A stretch of DNA of 6,810 bases, from positions 1 to 6,810 of the forward strand of contig JAMCVO010000623.1 in NCBI GenBank assembly GCA_023475715.1, in the 5' to 3' direction. The stretch is from Actinomycetota bacterium. GTDB taxonomy: Bacteria; Actinomycetota; Humimicrobiia; Humimicrobiales; Humimicrobiaceae. Position numbers and translations under genes: made by a program. The notes beneath the pieces were generated by a model. That model was not told the DNA's origin and made no database searches. It saw only the letters and a program-made list of their open reading frames with translations. Positions 1-5,547 of the stretch are shown piece after piece; positions within the stretch are counted from its first letter, which is position 1, and every line of letters begins with the position of its first letter.

Positions 1-570
1 GGTGACGTAAGCAAAGAAGCAGATGTTAAAAGAATGGTAAAAAAAGTTGCAGATGAGTTTGGCAAGATAGATATACTGGTTTGCAATGCTGGTATCGTTA
101 GCTGGGTGGCTGCCGAAGAAATGGAATTTTCAACATGGCAGAAACTCATGGAGGTGAATTTAAATGGAGTCTTTTTATGCTGTAAATGGGCTGGCAAAGA
201 AATGATAAAACAGAAAAAAGGTAGTATTATAAATATTTCTTCCATGTCTGCTTATATTGTCAATGTTCCGCAAAAACAGTGCCATTATAATACTTCAAAA
301 GCTGCTGTTGTTCATCTGACAAAGTCACTTGCGGTTGAATGGGCTCCTTACAATGTCAGAGTAAATGTATTGTGTCCTGGATATATAATGACGCCATTAC
401 TTAGGGAAGCTGACCCTGAAATGCTTAAAAAATGGATTGATATAAGTGCTCAAAAAAGGATTCCGGATCCCTCAGAATTAAAGGGCATTATTGTATTCCT
501 GGCATCACGGGCAGCAACCTATTTTACAGGAAGTTCTATAATTGCTGACGGAGGATATTCTTTATGGTAA
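1..570 (+). CDS. Short-chain dehydrogenase/reductase, polyol/ketose reductase-like (5'-truncated)
   Basis: This is a cytosolic NAD(P)(H)-dependent oxidoreductase of the classical SDR family, probably interconverting a polyol and a ketose or another sugar hydroxyl and ketone. The frame is open from base 1, giving 189 codons. The N-terminal ~60 residues, with the TGxxxGxG cofactor loop, lie outside the window, so cofactor preference cannot be judged. Visible in order (residues of the fragment): a GDVSKEADV strand end at 1-9, NAG at 29-31, the conserved Asn of the VNLNG motif (N53), the INISSMS serine region (S81 or S83), the catalytic YNTSK pair (Y96, K100), the CPG motif at 125-127 with T131, and a C-terminal DGGY. 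The SSMSAYIVNVPQ stretch before the tyrosine resembles mannitol, arabinitol and sorbose reductases (recognised from memory, not searched). The gene ends with two in-frame stops, TAA TAA (568-573). The next gene starts 42 bp on, implying a shared transcript. The family is certain; the substrate is not. Confidence 0.93.
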   Translation, partial: GDVSKEADVKRMVKKVADEFGKIDILVCNAGIVSWVAAEEMEFSTWQKLMEVNLNGVFLCCKWAGKEMIKQKKGSIINISSMSAYIVNVPQKQCHYNTSKAAVVHLTKSLAVEWAPYNVRVNVLCPGYIMTPLLREADPEMLKKWIDISAQKRIPDPSELKGIIVFLASRAATYFTGSSIIADGGYSLW

Positions 571-600
571 TAAGAAAAATTATTATTTGCAATTCGTATT

Positions 601-608
601 AAAGGAGG
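601..608 (+). promoter_or_regulatory. Ribosome binding site deciding a GTG start
   Basis: AAAGGAGG lies four bases before GTG at 613. This near-perfect Shine-Dalgarno sequence fixes the GTG as the start of the isomerase-like gene. The first in-frame ATG is about 40 codons downstream, inside conserved N-terminal sequence, and has no comparable site. Confidence 0.85.
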
Positions 609-612
609 AATT

Positions 613-1959
613 GTGAGTACAAATTTTCCAAAGCTAAAATTCGGTTTTGTAAATTTGACGCTTGATTTTCTCGAAGAAGAAGATTTAAAAGCTGCAACAG
701 GTTTTGCAGCAAGCACCAAAGATTTCCTTAAAAAGGATATGGGTGTGGATGTGGTTGAATCTTCACCATCAGTAAATTCCAGATCTATGTCAAATACTGC
801 GTGGAAGCTTTTCAAGGCAGAAAATGTGGATGGGGTTATCATTTATAATGGTACTTTCAATACCGGTGAAGTTGCTGCCGAGATTATCAGAAATCTTGAG
901 GTTCCCTATCTTATATGGGGAATAGAGGAGTTTGCAATAAAGAAGCATAACTTTACAGGATCCATGGTCGGCGTGATGCCGCAGGGCAGTATTTTTGCAA
1001 ATTTTGGACAAAAATTTAGTTTCGTATACGGAAGTGATGTAAAAAGACCCCTGGTAAAAGAAAAAGTAAGGGTCTTTGTAAATGCCGTCAGGGCTATTGC
1101 ATACCTGAAACAGGCCACAATCGGTGTAATAGGCATGCGGCCCGATGGTTTTGAGATTTCTGATTTTGATGAGCTTTCAGTCAAGAAAAAATTCGGCTCC
1201 ACAATAACAAAAGTATCAATGTACTCCTTCATCAATACAATCAAAGGGATAACTGATAAGGAAATCGATGCAGATATGCAGACCCAGCAGAAGATATTCA
1301 ATATAAACAAGGATAATCTTGAAGAATCGAGAGGGCTATCAAAAGTATACCTGGCACTTAAGAAAGTCGTCCGGGAAAGAAATCTTCAATCTTATGCACC
1401 AGACTGCTGGCCGGAGCTGAGAGATCAGGATAAAACTCCCGTTTGTCCGGCTAATGGCAGGATGAATACTGAAGGTATTATGGCTTCATGTGAATGTGAT
1501 GTCAATGGTTCTCTGTCACTTATGATGGAATATGCAATGGCCCGGACGACTCCATGGCTTGCAGATCTTGTCAATTATATTGAAGAAAAAGATGCAATAC
1601 TTTTCTGGCATTGCGGTAATGCACCCTATAATCTGTCTGATAAAAAACCAGAGATTGAAAGAGCTTTTGGCGGACTTTCACAGACTGCTTCATTGCGAAG
1701 TGGAGTGGCTACAATTGCCAGAATAAATTCCGTCCGGGGGAAATATACAATTCATGCCGGGGTTGGCAGAGTCATTGATAACGATGAATATATAAAGGGG
1801 AGCAATCTGACCATAAAGATGAACAATGGAAATATGAATTTCATAGAGTCACTTTTATATAACGGCATACCCCATCACAATGCTGTAATTTATGGTGATC
1901 TGACTGCTGAAATCTTAGAATTTGGCAAACTTATGGATATACCGGTAATAATTACCTAA
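613..1959 (+). CDS. L-fucose/L-arabinose isomerase-family protein (short FucI-like)
   Basis: This 448-residue cytosolic protein resembles the L-fucose isomerase-like group, metal-dependent enzymes that interconvert aldoses and ketoses through an enediol. The N-terminal part (about 1-170) has the alternating hydrophobic strands of the Rossmann-like FucI N domains. The C-terminal part carries the expected active site: SCECDVNGS at 292-300 (E294), W-L-A-D at 315-318 (D318), FWHCGNAP at 331-338, and His421/His422 near the end. E294 and D318 are 24 residues apart, the same spacing as the metal ligands Glu337 and Asp361 of E. coli FucI; His421 or His422 may replace its His528. The protein is much shorter than E. 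coli FucI (about 590 residues), so it belongs to the compact, mostly uncharacterised branch. The GTG start is set by a strong ribosome binding site. It sits between a polyol-type reductase and an aldehyde dehydrogenase, which fits sugar catabolism. The family is well supported; the substrate and even the isomerase reaction are inferred. Confidence 0.85.
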   Translation: MSTNFPKLKFGFVNLTLDFLEEEDLKAATGFAASTKDFLKKDMGVDVVESSPSVNSRSMSNTAWKLFKAENVDGVIIYNGTFNTGEVAAEIIRNLEVPYLIWGIEEFAIKKHNFTGSMVGVMPQGSIFANFGQKFSFVYGSDVKRPLVKEKVRVFVNAVRAIAYLKQATIGVIGMRPDGFEISDFDELSVKKKFGSTITKVSMYSFINTIKGITDKEIDADMQTQQKIFNINKDNLEESRGLSKVYLALKKVVRERNLQSYAPDCWPELRDQDKTPVCPANGRMNTEGIMASCECDVNGSLSLMMEYAMARTTPWLADLVNYIEEKDAILFWHCGNAPYNLSDKKPEIERAFGGLSQTASLRSGVATIARINSVRGKYTIHAGVGRVIDNDEYIKGSNLTIKMNNGNMNFIESLLYNGIPHHNAVIYGDLTAEILEFGKLMDIPVIIT

Positions 1960-1972
1960 AATTTTAAAAATC

Positions 1973-1994
1973 TTTATTTCTTATTTATTTCTTA
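1973..1994 (+). repeat. Perfect 11-bp tandem repeat, two copies
   Basis: TTTATTTCTTA occurs twice head to tail (1973-1983 and 1984-1994) in the 52-bp gap before the aldehyde dehydrogenase gene, ending six bases before its Shine-Dalgarno sequence. The mRNA leader here is U-rich and unstructured. This may simply be slippage in low-complexity sequence, or a U-rich translation-enhancing leader. No protein-binding role can be shown. Confidence 0.75.
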
Positions 1995-2000
1995 TTAAAT

Positions 2001-2008
2001 AAGGAGGT
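2001..2008 (+). promoter_or_regulatory. Ribosome binding site of the aldehyde dehydrogenase gene
   Basis: AAGGAGGT, a full match to the anti-Shine-Dalgarno core, lies three bases before ATG at 2012. It supports that start and predicts strong translation. Confidence 0.85.
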
Positions 2009-2011
2009 ACT

Positions 2012-3508
2012 ATGAAAAAACTAAAACTGTTCATCAATAATCAATGGGTTGATCCGGAAGGGGGTAAATATTTTACTTCCTATTGTCCTGCAACCGGTGA
2101 ACCTCTTGCAGAGCTTGCACTTGCTTCTGCAGGTGATGTTGATAAAGCTGTACAGGCAGCAAAGAAAGCTTTTCCTGAATGGTCAAAAATAGATGGTGAC
2201 AGAAGAGCTGACCTGATGATGAAAGCTTTAGAGATTTTCAGGGAAAAGAAGCAAGAGTTTGCAGAATGGGAAGCAAAAGATGTAGGGAAACCTCTTAATG
2301 AGACTGTCAATGTGGATCTGCCATATACTTACAGGGCAATGGAATATTTCTCAAACCTTGGCAGGCAGATAAGAGGCAATGTCATCCCGCTTCCGGGAAG
2401 GGCTGCTTTCTGTTATGAAACTTATGAACCTTATGGGGTGGTTGGTTCAGTTATCCCATGGAATTTTCCTCTCCATATTGCTACAAGGACAATATGCCCT
2501 GCACTCTCAGCTGGTAACACAGTTGTCCTGAAAGCTTCTTCGCTTGCTCCAATCACTTGTTCGATGATGGGAGAAATCTTCCTGGAAGCAGGATTTCCTG
2601 CCGGTGTGTTAAATATCGTATCAGGCTCCGGAAATATAACAGGTGAAGCAATTTTAAGAAATGAAGATGTAAGTATGGTTTCATTTACAGGTTCTACCGA
2701 AGTGGGAAGAAGGTGCTTGAAAGCATCTTCAGAGACAAATCTTAAAAAAGTCTTGCTTGAGCTTGGCGGAAAGGGCCCATTTATTGCAGCCAAAGACTGT
2801 CTTGTGGATGATGCAGTAAATTCCCTTATTATAGGATTTGTGTTTATGCAGGGAGAAGTATGCTGTGCATCAACAAGAGCATATATACACAAGGATATAT
2901 ATGATGAATTTGTAACCAAACTTGTAAGAAGATGCAATACCGTAAGAATGGGAGATATCATGGACATGTCCACCCAGATGGGTGCTCTTATAGATGAGAA
3001 CCAGTTCAAACAGATAGACGGATATGTTCAGAGAGCGGTTAAAGATGGAGCCAAACTTCTCTGCGGCGGATTCAGGGAAATGAGACCACCACTGGATAAA
3101 GGATTTTTCTACAGGCCAACTGTTCTGGAAATTACAGGAGAGGATAAATTCCAATGCAATAGTTTAGAATGCGTTCAACAAGAAATATTTGGACCTGTTG
3201 TTGTTGTTCAAGCATTTGAAGATATTAATGAAGCATTCACCCTTGCAAATGATACGGTATACGGGCTTGGTGCAACTATCTGGAGTGAAAATTACAGGAC
3301 ATTGATAAGAGGTGCTGAAACTTTGAATGCAGGTATCGTATGGATGAACACAAATGTAATGTCAAAAATCGAGGCCTCTTATGGCGGCAACAAGCAAAGC
3401 GGTCTTGGAAGAGAAGGAGGAGTGGTAGGGCTGATGGAATACCTCAAATGCAAGAACAATGTCATTTATATGGGTCCTAAGGATAACTATTACAGCTTTA
3501 CAGAATAA
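2012..3508 (+). CDS. NAD(P)-dependent aldehyde dehydrogenase (ALDH superfamily, non-acylating)
   Basis: This 498-residue soluble enzyme oxidises an aldehyde to a carboxylic acid with NAD(P)+, and has the usual length for the betaine/lactaldehyde-type ALDH family. Landmarks in order: the PWNFP oxyanion-hole motif at 149-153 (N151), cofactor-binding Lys174 in VVLKASS, the SFTGSTEVGRR loop at 224-234, ELGGK at 250-254 with general base E250, catalytic Cys284 in GEVCCAS (281-287), EIFGP at 391-395 (E391 and F393 contact the cofactor), and GGNKQSGLGREGG near the C terminus. Oddities: the usual NxGQxC around the nucleophile is MQGEVC here (Glu282 for Gln), and about six extra residues, including Cys382 and Cys387, precede EIFGP. 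Both catalytic residues are intact, so activity is expected. Likely substrates by context are short hydroxyaldehydes such as glycolaldehyde, lactaldehyde or glyceraldehyde (inference). It lies 52 bp after the isomerase-like gene; the larger 113-bp gap follows it. Confidence 0.93.
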   Translation: MKKLKLFINNQWVDPEGGKYFTSYCPATGEPLAELALASAGDVDKAVQAAKKAFPEWSKIDGDRRADLMMKALEIFREKKQEFAEWEAKDVGKPLNETVNVDLPYTYRAMEYFSNLGRQIRGNVIPLPGRAAFCYETYEPYGVVGSVIPWNFPLHIATRTICPALSAGNTVVLKASSLAPITCSMMGEIFLEAGFPAGVLNIVSGSGNITGEAILRNEDVSMVSFTGSTEVGRRCLKASSETNLKKVLLELGGKGPFIAAKDCLVDDAVNSLIIGFVFMQGEVCCASTRAYIHKDIYDEFVTKLVRRCNTVRMGDIMDMSTQMGALIDENQFKQIDGYVQRAVKDGAKLLCGGFREMRPPLDKGFFYRPTVLEITGEDKFQCNSLECVQQEIFGPVVVVQAFEDINEAFTLANDTVYGLGATIWSENYRTLIRGAETLNAGIVWMNTNVMSKIEASYGGNKQSGLGREGGVVGLMEYLKCKNNVIYMGPKDNYYSFTE

Positions 3509-3556
3509 TCTTGAATTGTCTTTTATTTATCTGAAGTAAAAATAAAAAATATATTT

Positions 3557-3586
3557 TTGTCAATAATGCAGGGGTGTCCTTATAAA
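3557..3586 (+). promoter_or_regulatory. Candidate sigma-70/sigma-A promoter before the aldolase gene
   Basis: A -35 box TTGTCA (3557-3562, five of six to TTGACA) and a -10 box TATAAA (3581-3586, five of six to TATAAT) are 18 bp apart. Transcription would start near 3593, leaving a leader of about 30 bases before ATG 3622. In AT-rich DNA such matches can occur by chance, but position, spacing and the larger gap all fit an internal promoter for the last three genes. Confidence 0.5.
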
Positions 3587-3608
3587 TTTAAATAAAAAAT
3601 TAAATGCA

Positions 3609-3614
3609 GGGAGG
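3609..3614 (+). promoter_or_regulatory. Ribosome binding site of the aldolase gene
   Basis: GGGAGG lies seven bases before ATG at 3622, the optimal distance, and supports this start. Confidence 0.8.
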
Positions 3615-3621
3615 ATAGATA

Positions 3622-4512
3622 ATGTTTAAGGAAAAATTAAGCGGTGTTTTTATTCCGGCAATCACACCTTTTGCAAATGATGAGATTCTCTATGACAAGC
3701 TTGCTGATAATATAAAAAAATTTAACCGGACAAAAATCAGGGGGTATCTTGCGCTGGGTTCAAATGGTGAAAACAAGAGCCTGACAATAGATGAAAAATT
3801 AAAAATGCTGGAAATATTTGTTAAAAATAAAGACGGCAAAGTAATTATGGCTGGTACCGGATGCGAATCTACGAGAGAAACTGTAAGTTTCAGCGGGGAA
3901 GCCATTAAACTTGGTGTGGATTTTGTCAGTGTTCTGACCCCAAGCTATTTTGCAAGGCAGATCGACGATGAAACATTGATTGACTACTTCACAGAGATTG
4001 CAGACAATGTGAAGGCTCCCGTATTGATCTATAATGCACCTGGATTTACAGGAGGAGTAAAAATTTCTCCAAAAGCTATAGGCAAGCTTGCAGCACATAA
4101 AAATATAATTGGAATGAAAGATAGCTCTACAGACGGAATAATGGGATTCCTTTCTGCCACGCGCAAAGTTGCAGATTTTCATGTGATTGCAGGATCTGCT
4201 AATTTCTTCCTCACAAGTCTTATGTATGGTGCTACCGGCGGAATACTATCTCTTGCAAATGCTTTTCCTGAAATCTGTTGTGAACTCTATAGCAAGTTTG
4301 TTGAAGGCAAGGTCAAAGAAGCAATCGACCTGCATTTCAGGATATTTAAATTGAATTCAAAAGTTTCCGGGAGCGGAGGTGTAAGTGCAGTAAAAGCAGC
4401 TGCAACAATTGCCGGATATTTTGGTGGTGAACCAAGGAAACCATTAAGACCGCTGCCTGAAGACCAGGTTGAGGAAATGAGAAAATACTTCAAGGAAGAA
4501 GGCCTGGTTTAA
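3622..4512 (+). CDS. DapA-superfamily class I aldolase, HOGA/2-keto-3-deoxy-acid aldolase-like
   Basis: This 296-residue TIM-barrel lyase or synthase forms a Schiff base with a 2-oxo acid, typically pyruvate. The signature residues are present: FIPAITPF at 10-17, GSNGE at 46-50, AGTGCESTRETV at 77-88, catalytic Tyr137 in LIYNAPGFTG, and Schiff-base Lys166 in IIGMKDSS, followed by IAGSANFF at 189-196. True dihydrodipicolinate synthases carry GTTGE where this has GSNGE; GSNGE together with GCEST is what I recall from the mammalian 4-hydroxy-2-oxoglutarate aldolase HOGA1. I therefore favour cleavage of a 4-hydroxy-2-oxo acid or 2-keto-3-deoxy sugar acid to pyruvate plus glyoxylate or a short aldehyde over a role in lysine synthesis. 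Dehydratase relatives (for example 5-dehydro-4-deoxyglucarate dehydratase) and N-acetylneuraminate lyase are alternatives. Its stop codon directly abuts the start of the hydroxyacid dehydrogenase gene, which suggests linked steps. The fold is near certain and the reaction moderately so. Confidence 0.9.
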   Translation: MFKEKLSGVFIPAITPFANDEILYDKLADNIKKFNRTKIRGYLALGSNGENKSLTIDEKLKMLEIFVKNKDGKVIMAGTGCESTRETVSFSGEAIKLGVDFVSVLTPSYFARQIDDETLIDYFTEIADNVKAPVLIYNAPGFTGGVKISPKAIGKLAAHKNIIGMKDSSTDGIMGFLSATRKVADFHVIAGSANFFLTSLMYGATGGILSLANAFPEICCELYSKFVEGKVKEAIDLHFRIFKLNSKVSGSGGVSAVKAAATIAGYFGGEPRKPLRPLPEDQVEEMRKYFKEEGLV

Positions 4513-5481
4513 ATGAAAAAAGTTTTGCTTTCCCAGGAAATACATAAGGATGCCGTAAGCTTTCTAAAAGAAAAAGGATTCGAAATTTTTATTTCACCTT
4601 CGCCTGAAGACGAAGTTGTAAGAAAATATGTTGCTGATACTGATGCAATAATAGTCCGTACGGCAACTAAATTGAGCCGCGATACCATATTTGCGGCAAA
4701 GCATCTGAAAGTGATTGCCCGTACCGGGGCAGGCGTAGACAATATTGATGTTACGGCAGCTACGGAGAAAAACATTCCTGTATGTAATACGCCTGAAGCA
4801 AATATAGATAGTGTGGCGGAACATGCAGTTGCTTTTATCCTCGCGCTCTCCAAATATCTTTTTAAGATGGATGCAGCGGTGAGGTCAAATAATTTTGCTA
4901 TAAGGAACAGTTACCTGCCAATGGATCTGGAAGATAAAACTCTCGGGCTTGTAGGATTTGGTAAAATCGGCAGAAAGGTTGCTGGAATTTGCAGCGACAG
5001 CTTTGGCATGAAGATAAAATTTTTTGACCCGTATCTGAGCATTGACGTTCAGAACAATTTCCCTTTTGAAAGGGTTGATACAATATATAAGCTTTTCACA
5101 ATTTCAGATTTTGTCAGCATTCATATACCATTTACGAAAGAGAACTATCATATAATAGGAAGTGAGTGTTTAAAGAAAATGAAAGACGGTGCATTTCTTG
5201 TAAATACATCAAGGGGTGGTGTTATTGACGAAGCTGCTCTTGCCAAATCTCTGGATTACGGTATTATTTCAGGCGCAGCAATTGATGTTTTTGAAGATGA
5301 ACCGCCAAAACGAGATAACCCGCTATTGAAAGCGGAAAACATTATTCTGACACCTCATTCAGCAGCACTTACAAAAGAAAGTGCAAGAAGAATGGCAATA
5401 CATGCTGCACAGGGAGTGGCAGATGTACTGGAGAGCAAAACTCCAAAATGGGTGTTTAACGGAAACAAAATAAACCTTTAA
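4513..5481 (+). CDS. D-2-hydroxyacid dehydrogenase (PGDH/glyoxylate-reductase-like, no ACT domain)
   Basis: This 322-residue NAD(P)-dependent enzyme of the D-isomer-specific 2-hydroxyacid dehydrogenase family interconverts a 2-oxo acid and its D-2-hydroxy acid. It shows RTGAGVDNID at 70-79, the Rossmann loop GFGKIG at 148-153 with Asp172 at the end of the next strand (favouring NAD over NADP), and the catalytic set Arg234 (NTSRGGVID), Glu263 (DVFEDEP) and His282 (TPHSAALT). The domain following His has Ala285 where a Gly is usual. It stops after the catalytic fold with no C-terminal ACT regulatory domain, so a feedback-regulated serine-pathway phosphoglycerate dehydrogenase is less likely than a catabolic glyoxylate, hydroxypyruvate or similar reductase. 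ATG 4513 follows the aldolase stop TAA (4510-4512) with no gap; AGAAGG (4497-4502) inside the aldolase gene is the likely ribosome binding site, so translation is probably coupled. Confidence 0.92.
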   Translation: MKKVLLSQEIHKDAVSFLKEKGFEIFISPSPEDEVVRKYVADTDAIIVRTATKLSRDTIFAAKHLKVIARTGAGVDNIDVTAATEKNIPVCNTPEANIDSVAEHAVAFILALSKYLFKMDAAVRSNNFAIRNSYLPMDLEDKTLGLVGFGKIGRKVAGICSDSFGMKIKFFDPYLSIDVQNNFPFERVDTIYKLFTISDFVSIHIPFTKENYHIIGSECLKKMKDGAFLVNTSRGGVIDEAALAKSLDYGIISGAAIDVFEDEPPKRDNPLLKAENIILTPHSAALTKESARRMAIHAAQGVADVLESKTPKWVFNGNKINL

Positions 5482-5547
5482 TTTAAAAATTTTTTAGTAC
5501 AGTAATAATTTATGAATAATAAAACAATTTTTTATAAAGGAGAAAAA
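5482..5547 (+). other. AT-rich 66-bp gap with an unused upstream in-frame ATG
   Basis: The gap is almost entirely A and T. It contains the short palindrome AAAAATTTTT (5485-5494), too weak for a terminator hairpin. An ATG at 5512 is in frame with the next gene and would add 12 residues, but it has no Shine-Dalgarno sequence. I see no convincing promoter. Confidence 0.6.
5536..5543 (+). promoter_or_regulatory. Ribosome binding site of the acylating dehydrogenase gene
   Basis: AAAGGAGA lies four bases before ATG 5548 and selects this start over the in-frame ATG at 5512. Confidence 0.8.

Larger units (their letters stand above)
3509..3621 (+). promoter_or_regulatory. Largest intergenic gap, AT-rich, with direct repeats
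   Basis: This 113-bp spacer separates the first three genes from the last three. It contains two copies of AAATAAAAAAT (3540-3550, 3590-3600) and two copies of AATGCAGGG (3565-3573, 3603-3611), the second overlapping the ribosome binding site of the aldolase gene. The paired motifs suggest an imperfect local duplication or operator-like half sites. No strong GC hairpin followed by a T-run is present, so I see no intrinsic terminator and readthrough from upstream is likely. Confidence 0.5.

Noticed and set aside
587..601. Possible CcpA cre site (TTGCAATTCG...) before the isomerase-like gene
   Set aside because: The spacing between the TTGCAA half and the central CG is one base too long for the cre consensus, and the second half does not match.
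1532..1726. A 64-codon plus-strand open frame inside the isomerase-like gene
   Set aside because: It is an out-of-frame reading of the conserved FucI-like C-terminal region, with no family resemblance of its own.
2431..3009. A 192-codon open frame on the minus strand inside the ALDH gene
   Set aside because: It lies wholly within a gene with intact family motifs, has no recognisable domain and no ribosome binding site I could see. It is a shadow of the plus-strand coding sequence, as are the other minus-strand frames.
5485..5496. Possible terminator after the hydroxyacid dehydrogenase gene (A-run/T-run palindrome)
   Set aside because: The stem would be only A-U pairs with no loop, too unstable for an intrinsic terminator, and the next gene continues on the same strand 66 bp on.
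5512..5547. Upstream in-frame ATG start for the acylating dehydrogenase, adding a 12-residue extension
   Set aside because: No Shine-Dalgarno sequence precedes it, the extension would cover the clear ribosome binding site of ATG 5548, and it is not an amphipathic encapsulation peptide.
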